42,028 bases of DNA, taken from positions 1-42,028 of IMG/VR virus record IMGVR_UViG_3300007276_000097; one strand, 5' to 3'. A program made the position numbers and the translations under genes. Each line of letters starts with the position of its first letter. Position 1 is the first letter of the stretch. Of this stretch, positions 22,066 through 27,933 are shown piece by piece. This stretch comes from a virus. The notes beneath the pieces are model-generated. The model was not told where the DNA came from. It did no database searches and worked only from the letters and a program-made list of their open reading frames with translations.

Positions 22066-22332
22066 TTAACGAGCCTGTCTATCTCGCTGTGCATTCCTTT
22101 TACAAGATCTACACGGTTGATAACACTGTGGGAACGAACAACCCCGACCATGAGCTGCTCTGTGTATGCCTGTTAAATACTGAACGGCAAAGCCACTATC
22201 GAACTCATCGGATTCTTCTTGTAACAGAATCTCCAGTGGGTCTGGATATGTGCCCACTGTTAACTCTACCTCGATCCAGAGGGTCGCTTTCATCGCCTCT
22301 GATGAACTGTCTAACGACAGGAATATAGCCAT
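22066..22332 (-). CDS. Unknown protein with cysteine-rich tail (88 aa)
   Basis: The product begins MAIFLSLDSSSEAMKATLW and has alternating strands (TLWIEVELTVGTYP), an acidic helix (DPLEILLQEESDEFD) and a C-terminal stretch with four cysteines (GCSFPQCYQPCRSC), which could bind zinc. GGAG lies seven bases before the ATG. No family is recognised. It sits between the signal-peptide protein and the last gene of the block. Confidence 0.6.
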   Translation of the reverse strand: MAIFLSLDSSSEAMKATLWIEVELTVGTYPDPLEILLQEESDEFDSGFAVQYLTGIHRAAHGRGCSFPQCYQPCRSCKRNAQRDRQAR

Positions 22333-22362
22333 GTTTGTACTCCTATGTTAATGGCCAAAAGA

Positions 22363-22725
22363 TCACACAACCTCAACAACAACCGGAGCTTGCGAGGTTG
22401 CCTGCGATACAGGTTCATGCATGTGAAGGGACTGAGCATCGCGATAGACCTCATCGCACTCATCGACTGCCTGCTTTAGCAGTGCAGGCGGGAGCTCGTC
22501 CTCGTCTTCGCTCTTCGTTAGGTACTCGAAGTACCTTATGACTATATCCGAGCGCAACGAGAACATTGCTTTCCATAGTATGAGCTTCTCCTCCTCGCCC
22601 GCCATGATGTACGCACCCGCGCACATCTCTGGGAGCTCGTCTATCTTCATTACTCCGAGTTCCATCTCCTCGGCTCCAGCTAGCGTGAACCAGCTCATTA
22701 GTAAAAACAGCAGCAGTGCTTTCAT
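22363..22725 (-). CDS. Secreted or periplasmic protein with signal peptide
   Basis: MKALLLFLLMSWFTLAGAEE is a clear Sec-type signal peptide with a Lys, a hydrophobic core and an AGA cleavage site. The mature part has two cysteines (MCAGA and ECDE) that may form a disulfide, helices, and a tail of Val/Glu/Pro (SQAPVVVEVV). The tail codons contain one of the three copies of the conserved hairpin. Phage proteins exported to the periplasm are often superinfection exclusion or lysis-related factors, but function here is unknown. GAGGAG lies eight bases before the ATG. Confidence 0.75.
   Translation of the reverse strand: MKALLLFLLMSWFTLAGAEEMELGVMKIDELPEMCAGAYIMAGEEEKLILWKAMFSLRSDIVIRYFEYLTKSEDEDELPPALLKQAVDECDEVYRDAQSLHMHEPVSQATSQAPVVVEVV
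22380..22400 (-). ncRNA. Conserved hairpin, copy 1
   Basis: On the plus strand CAACC (22380-22384), an 11-nt loop GGAGCTTGCGA, and GGTTG (22396-22400). On the minus-strand RNA the loop is TCGCAAGCTCC. It lies inside the last codons of the signal-peptide gene. The stem differs from the two other copies in compensatory ways. It is a candidate structured RNA element, not a proven RNA. Confidence 0.55.
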
Positions 22726-22764
22726 CTTGCAATCTCCTCGTAAGGTATTCAGTCCAGAAGTCGC

Positions 22765-23310
22765 TCATGCTCCTTCCTCTTCGAAGCTCCAATCACATGG
22801 AGCCTGTAAACACATCTTTAGGTATAAGCTGAACCCAACATCCCAATTGTCCTGAAACATATTGAAGATGAGGATCCCGTGGTGTTGCGCGATACGCAAC
22901 GCTTGCCCAGTGCCACCAGTTACTTCGCCATTGGGAGTCCAGCACAGCACAAAGTCTACGGGAGAATTGAGCTCCCAACCGAGTACCTGATGGCAGTTGC
23001 GCGCATGGAACTTTCTCGCCGCGTTACTGCAGCGCTCCCATGCAGGGTGATAAACCTGAGCCATATCATATGCGCGTGGAGTAGCGCCCCAGTAAGGAGA
23101 ATCGTTGTCGTTGAATCTCGCCCATGGCAGGAAGATCTCCTTGTGTTTGGGATCGGATACTCCTCGCTCAAACGCAGCGTCAGCACCTTTGGCACCTCCA
23201 CTGCGCAGGGTGTACCCCACATGCTCGAGGTTGGTGGCTACGTTAGTCATCTCACGTAGAATGTGACCGGGTGTGGCTCGGCTCCCGATGCCGGCATAGG
23301 TAAAGCTCAT
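22765..23310 (-). CDS. SLOG-domain protein (DprA/TPALS-like)
   Basis: YAGIGSRATPGHIL at the start, LRSGGAKGADAAFERG (SGGAKGAD at 37-44), a VDFVLCWTPNGEVTGGTGQALRIA segment and a final GILIFNM strand give a Rossmann-like SLOG domain of the DprA/LOG type. SLOG domains bind nucleotide-derived ligands or nucleotides. In phages, members are scattered and unassigned. Their presence in several anti-phage systems that sense nucleotide signals makes a ligand-binding or anti-defence role possible. GGAGG lies seven bases before the ATG. The full domain is present, so it is probably functional. Confidence 0.82.
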   Translation of the reverse strand: MSFTYAGIGSRATPGHILREMTNVATNLEHVGYTLRSGGAKGADAAFERGVSDPKHKEIFLPWARFNDNDSPYWGATPRAYDMAQVYHPAWERCSNAARKFHARNCHQVLGWELNSPVDFVLCWTPNGEVTGGTGQALRIAQHHGILIFNMFQDNWDVGFSLYLKMCLQAPCDWSFEEEGA

Positions 23311-23322
23311 GATTGCGCCTCC

Positions 23323-23514
23323 TTAATCTAAATCAGTTGGACTGCAAGCCGAATAGGAACTGACAACAGTGTCGAATTGTCTTGCTGTTTGTTCTGCATC
23401 GGCTCTGGTTTTGTGTCGCGATGCCATCCACCAGTCTTTTGTAAAGCCGTTGGTGGTTTTGTATGCACCTGCCAGTTCGTTGCGGATAATGTAAAAAGGA
23501 TCATTGGTTTTCAT
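23323..23514 (-). CDS. Unknown small protein (63 aa)
   Basis: The start MKTNDPFYIIRNELAGAYKT at 23514 is chosen because GGAGAG lies five bases upstream; a longer frame to 23628 lacks a site and overlaps the next gene. The rest is ASRHKTRADAEQTARQFDTV and a short polar tail. The sequence resembles small phage proteins that contain an N-terminal strand, a basic loop and a helix. Family not recognised. It overlaps the upstream gene as ATGA. Confidence 0.65.
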   Translation of the reverse strand: MKTNDPFYIIRNELAGAYKTTNGFTKDWWMASRHKTRADAEQTARQFDTVVSSYSACSPTDLD

Positions 23515-23681
23515 GATTGCTCTCCGCAAAGACGGGTTCCGAGTGGTGTTTGCTCGAACCACATTATATAAACCTGCTGCTGATGCCCGATGCTCAAAGA
23601 TTGGTAGATCTCGAGGGGCATTGCACACCAGTCAAGAAGTGCGTCGCGCAGGTGAGAAGGTAAAACGTAACTGATGCTCAT
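23511..23681 (-). CDS. Unknown very small protein (56 aa)
   Basis: This gene is short but well supported: GAGGAG five bases before the ATG at 23681, a complete frame to a TGA that overlaps the next start as ATGA, and a stop only two bases upstream of the preceding gene end. It reads MSISYVLPSHLRDALLDWCA and later QQQVYIMWFEQTPLG. No family is recognised. The tight fit between neighbours fills a 170-base gap exactly. Confidence 0.75.
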   Translation of the reverse strand: MSISYVLPSHLRDALLDWCAMPLEIYQSLSIGHQQQVYIMWFEQTPLGTRLCGEQS

Positions 23682-23683
23682 GA

Positions 23684-24259
23684 TTACTCCTCATCGATTG
23701 GGTAAGGGAACCCGTTTGAATACATCCAGTTGTTCTCAATGCAATCACGGACTTCAAAGCTCTTCGAAGCCAGTGCTACTTCCGCCGCCTCAAGGTTGCC
23801 GAAATACTCAGACTCTCGTGAGTAGGGTTCGATGAAACCAAACTCATCGTTCCAGCAGACGCGACCTATGTACCAGCCTGCAGCAGATTGCAAACACTGC
23901 AAATCACTAACAGGGATATCATCGAAGGTCATCGGAAATTGCACACCATCTTTCTCAAACACGTCCATATCTTTCTCCAGTTGATTACACTCAAGCCCAA
24001 CAACACCCGGAGCTTGCGAGGGTGCTTCGGGTTTTGCAGGTCTGACGGTGCCCCAAGGTTCACCTGAGAACATATACTTACTCCACGCGCTGTGGATTTC
24101 TTGGCCACCATCCACAGTCTTAGCCAGTGCTTGGAGCTTTTTGCTCGCCTCTTCGCCTGCACGCCACACACGGTGGTCGTCAGAGAATGCGTAGTACCAG
24201 TCGTGCCGTTCGCACATGGTAAAAAAGGTGACAGGGTCTACATTCGTTACGTTGCTCAT
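23684..24259 (-). CDS. Unknown protein (191 aa)
   Basis: The product starts MSNVTNVDPVTFFTMCERHD and has aromatic residues throughout (DWYYAFSDDHRVW, GWYIGRVCWNDEFGFIEP). A linker in the middle (KPEAPSQAPGVVGLEC) carries the second copy of the conserved hairpin. Similar WYYAFSDDHRVW starts occur in phage proteins of unknown role. AGGAA lies six bases before the ATG, which overlaps the upstream stop. The linker divides two domains of about 80 residues. Confidence 0.65.
   Translation of the reverse strand: MSNVTNVDPVTFFTMCERHDWYYAFSDDHRVWRAGEEASKKLQALAKTVDGGQEIHSAWSKYMFSGEPWGTVRPAKPEAPSQAPGVVGLECNQLEKDMDVFEKDGVQFPMTFDDIPVSDLQCLQSAAGWYIGRVCWNDEFGFIEPYSRESEYFGNLEAAEVALASKSFEVRDCIENNWMYSNGFPYPIDEE
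24004..24024 (-). ncRNA. Conserved hairpin, copy 2 (compensated stem)
   Basis: On the plus strand CACCC (24004-24008), the loop GGAGCTTGCGA, and GGGTG (24020-24024). Compared with copy 1 the third base pair has changed on both sides (A to C and T to G), which keeps the stem. It lies in the coding region of the gene at 23684-24259, in the linker between two domains. Confidence 0.55.
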
Positions 24260-24498
24260 GATTCGTTCCTCGTCTGCGTGAGTTCGTTGTGCAGTTCTTG
24301 TTGCGCTTGTGCTTCTTCGTCCATGGCATCGATGAGCTGCTGCTCAACAGTGCGGTTATTGTCAGGCCAATCGTCAGGCCGACGGCTGTCCCAATACCTG
24401 TGCTTCGCTTCGGCTGCCAGCATGCCCGTTATGAGCACAAGGTGCCCGGTGTACACGATGTTCAGTGCTGTGATCGCTGCTCTCATAATGATGTTCAT
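24256..24498 (-). CDS. Small single-span membrane protein (80 aa)
   Basis: Residues 5-30 (AAITALNIVYTGHLVLITGM) form a membrane span, followed by an acidic and polar cytoplasmic tail (PDDWPDNNRTVEQQL and EEAQAQQELHNELTQ). AAGGAG lies six bases before the ATG. It could be a small membrane protein that blocks entry or affects lysis, but no family is recognised. It overlaps the next gene by four bases. Confidence 0.7.
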   Translation of the reverse strand: MNIIMRAAITALNIVYTGHLVLITGMLAAEAKHRYWDSRRPDDWPDNNRTVEQQLIDAMDEEAQAQQELHNELTQTRNES

Positions 24499-24516
24499 AA
24501 CTTTCTCCTTAGGTGC

Positions 24517-24828
24517 CTAGTAATCGGAAGTGCCGCATTTCACGCAGACGCCGTTGACATGCCATGTCTCGCCTTCGTGTGGGTACGGACAGCATGTGTC
24601 GCAAGTCTCCATTTCCGCATAGCGGAATGCAGGGTTGCAATGCACGCAGTCCTCGGGCAGCAAGCAGTGGTCACACTGCCATTCGGTGCCGAGATGGCGT
24701 TCGTCCATGACCGTGCTTGCCTGTGTGACGCGGCACTGTGTGTCACGGTTGAGAACGACCTCGATGATGGGACGAGCCATCTCTTCGGTGCGCTCACCAG
24801 TTGCAAAGTTGTAGATTGCGTAACGCAT
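24517..24828 (-). CDS. Small multi-zinc-finger protein (103 aa)
   Basis: The start at 24828 (MRYAIYNFATGERT) is chosen because AAGGAG lies six bases upstream. The C-terminal half has pairs CDHC, CVHC, CDTCC and CVKC, eight or more cysteines that make two zinc ribbons. The first part is a beta-helix-beta module (IIEVVLNRDTQCRV). The much longer frame to 25314 is antisense-like noise upstream. The presence of a strong ribosome site and many cysteines supports a real gene; function unknown. Confidence 0.7.
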   Translation of the reverse strand: MRYAIYNFATGERTEEMARPIIEVVLNRDTQCRVTQASTVMDERHLGTEWQCDHCLLPEDCVHCNPAFRYAEMETCDTCCPYPHEGETWHVNGVCVKCGTSDY

Positions 24829-25121
24829 TACTTGCTCCTTACCCAGACGACGCTGGGGAGTATGTGGCCGCGACGACGTATCATCTTCGGCTTGCTGGTA
24901 CCTGCTACTGCACGTCCGCCGCGCAGGAAGAACGATATCGCCATGCCTCCGATAACGCCGGTCATCATGCCGGCATAAGAGCCGGAGAACATGAAGACCA
25001 GCAGCCCGGTGCAGGCGATATCTACGATAGGCGCGAAGTTGAACACCTTGCGTAGTCCGAAGTAGGAAAGAATCCAAATGACTGTCGCTGCTGCGATCAT
25101 GCCTTGTGTGATCATGTCCAT
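24828..25121 (-). CDS. Small membrane protein (97 aa)
   Basis: Two or three membrane helices are visible: residues 4-24 (GMIAAATVIWILSYFG), 30-50 (APIVDIACTGLLVFMFSG) and 50-66 (AGMMTGVIGGMAISFFL), followed by a basic tail (KPKMIRRRG). GAGGAG lies eight bases before the ATG, and the stop overlaps the next start. The size and topology are like a small holin or an ion-channel-like phage membrane protein, but neither is supported by neighbours. The frame is continuous. Confidence 0.7.
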   Translation of the reverse strand: MDMITQGMIAAATVIWILSYFGLRKVFNFAPIVDIACTGLLVFMFSGSYAGMMTGVIGGMAISFFLRGGRAVAGTSKPKMIRRRGHILPSVVWVRSK

Positions 25122-25147
25122 GGTTGTGTCTCCTCGTGAGGGTTGGT

Positions 25148-25262
25148 TTATGCGGTGAGTTTGCCAGCTGAGTGCTGGTCGTAAGAAAGATTGCGACGGC
25201 GATCGATGTCAGAGGTGACACCTTTGCCTTTGCAACGGTAGCAAGACCCGCGTGAAACAGGC
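25148..25262 (-). pseudogene. Out-of-frame second half of the zinc finger
   Basis: Read in the next phase, this stretch encodes PVSRGSCYRCKGKGVTSD and then DRRRNLSYDQHSAGKLTA to a TAA at 25148-25150. CYRCKGKG is the second CxxCxGxG of a DnaJ zinc finger. It would continue the 25209-25640 protein if one base were skipped. It fills the gap before the membrane protein gene, which supports a single original gene. Confidence 0.65.
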
Positions 25263-25640
25263 TTGTCGTTCGATGCGTACGATGTACAGGCCGGTGCCTG
25301 CGCAGCGTCCACATGTGTGGGTACCAGCTACGCTAGTGTCGGTGTCAAACACCGTGGCTTCGGCCTTCTCGGCGGCGCGCTGTGAGGCAGGCTTGCGTGC
25401 GGGTACTGAGGTTTCAGCCATTGCGAACTGGCTTACCTTCAGGTACCACTTGCCGTTGGTATCGCCGCGAGCTACGTCGAACGCACACAGGGTAGGGGCG
25501 AACGCTGCAATCAGGCGCTGCATGAGCGCTTCGCTGATCTTACCGTTGGTACGGGTGAGCCCACCAGCTACAGACGGTGCGTCTATGCGGAAGTACGTGT
25601 CGAGGCCATCTACTGCTACCTTCGTGATTCGTGCTGTCAT
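25209..25640 (-). CDS. DnaJ-type zinc-finger protein, truncated by a frameshift
   Basis: The start at 25640 has AGGAG six bases upstream and is the first gene of the accessory block. Residues 1-105 are an unknown domain. THTCGRCAGTG (Cys110, Cys113) is the first half of a DnaJ-like CxxCxGxG zinc finger. The frame then ends in 25 residues of unrelated sequence, while the second half (GSCYRCKGKG) follows in another phase. One extra base near 25255-25265 would explain it. It is either a sequencing or assembly indel, a broken gene, or a programmed +1 shift. Confidence 0.7.
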   Translation of the reverse strand: MTARITKVAVDGLDTYFRIDAPSVAGGLTRTNGKISEALMQRLIAAFAPTLCAFDVARGDTNGKWYLKVSQFAMAETSVPARKPASQRAAEKAEATVFDTDTSVAGTHTCGRCAGTGLYIVRIERQACFTRVLLPLQRQRCHL

Positions 25641-25681
25641 GTCGATCTCCTGATCTTGGATTAAAAACACCCCGCCTTACC

Positions 25682-25706
25682 AACAACCGTAGCTTGCGAG
25701 GTTGTT
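25682..25706 (-). ncRNA. Conserved hairpin, copy 3, in the operon leader
   Basis: On the plus strand AACAACC (25682-25688), the loop GTAGCTTGCGA with one change from the other copies, and GGTTGTT (25700-25706), a perfect 7-bp stem. Unlike the others it is non-coding. It lies 42 bases upstream of the first gene of the accessory block, so it would be in the leader of that transcript. Confidence 0.6.
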
Positions 25707-25797
25707 TGCGACTACGATTGAAATACGTCATCGCTAAAACCGTGCTTTTTCCTGTCACCCCTATGCCACTAAGCTACGTAGTACCTAGTACTGGGAG

Positions 25798-25812
25798 ACT
25801 AAGTGACTTAGT
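25798..25812. promoter_or_regulatory. Perfect 15-bp dyad, candidate operator
   Basis: ACTAAGT, one central G, then ACTTAGT make a perfect inverted repeat. The flanking AGTAACTGAG also occurs at 20922-20931 in the other control region. GTGACTTAGTA recurs within the early plus-strand gene at 26488, and ACTTAGTAAC in the gene at 26055. Confidence 0.55.
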
Positions 25813-25819
25813 AACTGAG
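25807..25819. repeat. Motif CTWAGTAACTGAG, copy 2
   Basis: CTTAGTAACTGAG differs in one base from the copy at 20919-20931. The motif overlaps the right arm of the dyad. Confidence 0.5.
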
Positions 25820-25914
25820 CGGTGGGGTAGGGGTTGGTGAGTCAAAACTCAAAAGAAGGTTCCTTCGTCGAATCTCGTGTTGAACTGTCTGAGCGGACAG
25901 ACTCGATTTTCGTG

Positions 25915-25944
25915 ACTCGGTAACTCGGCAGCTGCGTACCGAGT
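25915..25944. repeat. 8-bp inverted repeat
   Basis: ACTCGGTA (25915-25922) and TACCGAGT (25937-25944) are perfect complements separated by 14 bases. A second ACTCGG lies directly after the left arm. It is likely an operator or a promoter element for one of the diverging operons. Confidence 0.5.
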
Positions 25945-26054
25945 ACCTACGTACATACCTGGCTGTCTATTTTTTGACTTTTTAATATTTTTTGCAGTTT
26001 TTTCAGCCTCAAAATGTTAGTCTTCCTCCTCCCCTACGTATTCAGGAGCCCCAA

Positions 26055-26330
26055 ATGAGATCCATTCTTGACTTGCCACCAGGTATCGAGCCACTTAGTA
26101 ACCAAGTCCCTAAGGGATGTCGCGTGAGGATTACGGTCGATGAACCTGGATTCAGTGATGCTCGAGTAATGCTGAAGTTCCCCAGTGGAGAAGTCGAGTC
26201 TGTTGTTGTTGGCCCAGGTGGATCCTATGAGTTTATACTCAGGTCTCACATCGCCAACCAGGTAATTATCGAGGGCCTGCTACGTGACGGAGATCCCCAA
26301 GATCCCGACATGGAGGGAGGGGCGTGGTGA
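26055..26330 (+). CDS. Unknown small protein, first gene of the plus-strand arm
   Basis: The ATG at 26055 has AGGAG six bases upstream, so the longer frame from 25992 is not used. The 91-residue product starts MRSILDLPPGIEPLSNQVP and looks all-beta (CRVRITVDEPG, ARVMLKFPSGEVESVVV, SYEFILRS), like a small beta-sandwich. The end is acidic (RDGDPQDPDME). No family is recognised. As the first gene it may be expressed early or as a cofactor for the late operon. Confidence 0.65.
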   Translation: MRSILDLPPGIEPLSNQVPKGCRVRITVDEPGFSDARVMLKFPSGEVESVVVGPGGSYEFILRSHIANQVIIEGLLRDGDPQDPDMEGGAW

Positions 26331-26500
26331 CAGAGAAGCTAGTTTGCATACGCTCCGACGCAGGCTATTATAGGTGCCCACAGAAAATGGCGGAGTCCAT
26401 AATATTGTCCGACCACACGTCCGAGTGGGAATACACTTCTAAAGCCGCTTGGAAAAGAAATGGCGGCAAATACATAAAGGCTGAAGCATGGAAGACTTAA
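26327..26500 (+). CDS. Unknown very small protein (57 aa), GTG start
   Basis: The GTG at 26327 overlaps the stop of the preceding gene as GTGA, with GGAGGGAGG before it. The product reads TEKLVCIRSDAGYYRCPQKM, then two short helices and a basic end (AAWKRNGGKYIKAEAWKT). The two cysteines nine residues apart could bind zinc. The frame is complete and its stop overlaps the next start. Function unknown. Confidence 0.6.
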   Translation: MTEKLVCIRSDAGYYRCPQKMAESIILSDHTSEWEYTSKAAWKRNGGKYIKAEAWKT

Positions 26501-26829
26501 TTATGAATGTCATGGACGAAGCAACTTGTGACTTAGTACGAAGTTGCGGAGTACTTAGTTTTGCAGACGAAAACATTGAGGTGTACCGTTTGGTGGACGG
26601 CACTTTATGCTTCTTACCACCTACTGTTCATAACACCGACGAAGCGGCCGTTCACGCTGCAGTGGTGGAAGCGGGCTTTGCAACTGAGGAACTTAGATCT
26701 TGCGTCAAAGAGCTGTATGAGTGCTTGTATGTGCGCATGCTTCAAGAGCCGGCGTCATGCTCATGGTTTACCGATAAAGAGTGGGAAGCCTGCAAGTCTG
26801 CGAAACATCTCCTTGGGCTCGACCCCTAA
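26488..26829 (+). CDS. Unknown protein (113 aa)
   Basis: The ATG at 26488 lies inside the end of the preceding gene with AAGG seven or eight bases upstream. The product is acidic with a helical second half (AAVHAAVVEAGFATEELR, then ELYECLYVRML) and five cysteines spread through it. It includes GVLSFADENIEVYRL and a WFTDKEWEACKSAKHLL end. No family is recognised. It contains two copies of the ACTTAGT motif found in the control regions. Confidence 0.6.
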   Translation: MEDLIMNVMDEATCDLVRSCGVLSFADENIEVYRLVDGTLCFLPPTVHNTDEAAVHAAVVEAGFATEELRSCVKELYECLYVRMLQEPASCSWFTDKEWEACKSAKHLLGLDP

Positions 26830-26832
26830 TCT

Positions 26833-27441
26833 GTGCGTCCCTATCCACAGCTTACTTGTGTAAGGTGCGATGAGACAAAATCTGCGCTTCATTTTCCAAA
26901 GCGCGCAGGCTCGACGTACGCAAAGTATTTATCCCACGACCCCAGGCGTTATGACCCGGTATGCAAATGGTGTAGGAAGCCGCGCAAACCAGGACAAGCC
27001 AGGGAGGATGTGCCGCGCCCGAAAGTAAAGCAGAAACAGAAAGGCGGCAAAGCGCGCATGACGGGGGACTTGAACCCTAGAAAACGAAAAAAGGAACGGC
27101 TCAGTGCAGGCGAATACAAAGCGAGAACGAGGAGTAAGACACGTGTTAAGTCTATGCAGTACCTATCTAAAAAAGGGTGCGAAGAATGTGGGGAACGTGA
27201 TCCACGAGTTTTGGAGTACGACCATAAAGACACAAGCGAGAAAAACGGCACTATCAGTCGCCTCATTATTGATGGGTATGGCTGGTCGTCTAGACGCCTT
27301 CGGACAGAGATCCGAAAATGTAGAATCCTCTGCGCAAACTGCCACCGTAAACATACCATCAAGCAGCAAGGATACTACGCCCAAGAGGAAGTTCAGTGGG
27401 AGCTCAGAATTATCGCGGGACGGTATAAATTTGACCTATAA
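26833..27441 (+). CDS. HNH endonuclease with N-terminal zinc finger
   Basis: The C-terminal part has the HNH pattern: GCEECGERDP (Cys116, Cys119), VLEYDHKD (His131), and ILCANCHRKHT (Cys167, Cys170, His171, His174). The first part has CVRCDETKSALHF and VCKWCRKP (Cys9, 12, 44, 47), a zinc finger, followed by a strongly basic linker. HNH proteins encoded beside terminases take part in packaging cleavage in some phages such as HK97; here two genes separate it from the small terminase. A free homing role is also possible. The GTG start lacks a clear ribosome site, so it may be coupled to the gene ending at 26829. Confidence 0.82.
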   Translation: MRPYPQLTCVRCDETKSALHFPKRAGSTYAKYLSHDPRRYDPVCKWCRKPRKPGQAREDVPRPKVKQKQKGGKARMTGDLNPRKRKKERLSAGEYKARTRSKTRVKSMQYLSKKGCEECGERDPRVLEYDHKDTSEKNGTISRLIIDGYGWSSRRLRTEIRKCRILCANCHRKHTIKQQGYYAQEEVQWELRIIAGRYKFDL

Positions 27442-27667
27442 TTCGCCGCATGACTTTTTGTACGACGTGGCCAGAGGGATATTGCATCCAAGTGAGATAA
27501 CTTTGGAGCAGTGGCTTATTGCCAATGGCTATGCGATGATCGATAGCAAGCTGCCTGATTTAGAGGCGCAAGTGATGATAGGCGGGCAGTTGTTTGGGTT
27601 ACACCATTGTATAAAGAGCGTGCATTATCCAAACCACGCACGGCCATTAATGGAGATAGAACATTGA
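27431..27667 (+). CDS. Unknown small protein (78 aa), TTG start
   Basis: The TTG at 27431 overlaps the end of the HNH gene; GGACGG upstream is a weak site, and a GTG about 13 codons later is an alternative. The product reads DFLYDVARGILHPSEITLEQ and SKLPDLEAQVMIGGQLFGLH. This is a helical pattern like small phage head or packaging helpers, but no family is recognised. The longer frame from 27104 is out-of-phase coding inside the HNH gene. Confidence 0.5.
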   Translation: MTYNSPHDFLYDVARGILHPSEITLEQWLIANGYAMIDSKLPDLEAQVMIGGQLFGLHHCIKSVHYPNHARPLMEIEH

Positions 27668-27933
27668 GTGAATTAGGACCAGACAGCAGCATTCGAGAGT
27701 TGTTTACTGCTATTGAAGTCGAGGAAGGATGCAACGTTGTGCCAGTTAGGATCTCAAAGGCCGACGACGACCAGGCGCGACTGATGATTTGCGTTTGTGG
27801 GAGCCAGGCCGAGGCAAATTTAATAGTCTCGAACCTTATGACATATGTTGATTCCATGTACGCAGCCGCGGCACAGTCAGCAGCAAACGAAGAGGCACTA
27901 AAAGAAGATGGCAACACCATCATCGTACCTTAA
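27664..27933 (+). CDS. Unknown small protein (89 aa), TTG start
   Basis: The TTG at 27664 shares two bases with the stop of the preceding gene, and GGAG lies eight bases upstream. The product has a short acidic start (LGPDSSIRELFTAIEVEEG), strands (CNVVPVRISKADDD, ARLMICVCGS) and a helical tail rich in Ala (YAAAAQSAANEEALKED). No family is recognised. It runs 26 bases into the small terminase gene. Confidence 0.55.
   Translation: MSELGPDSSIRELFTAIEVEEGCNVVPVRISKADDDQARLMICVCGSQAEANLIVSNLMTYVDSMYAAAAQSAANEEALKEDGNTIIVP

Larger units (their letters stand above)
25641..26054. promoter_or_regulatory. Divergent control region between the two arms
   Basis: About 414 bases separate the first genes of the minus-strand and plus-strand arms and must hold both promoters. 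Besides hairpin copy 3 it contains a perfect dyad at 25798-25812, an 8-bp inverted repeat at 25915-25944, a smaller one at 25887-25902, and an AT-rich stretch at 25969-26003 with a TTGACT hexamer (25974-25979). I found no clear -10 at normal spacing on either strand, so promoters may be unusual. Confidence 0.55.

Noticed and set aside
24828-25121. Holin
   Set aside because: Two or three membrane spans fit, but no endolysin or spanin is near and the gene is in an early-type block, so only a generic membrane label is justified.
24829-25314. Upstream extension of the zinc-rich gene, giving 265 codons
   Set aside because: The extension lies in another phase of the membrane protein and zinc-finger genes and is Arg/His/Thr-rich; the internal ATG at 24828 has AAGGAG.
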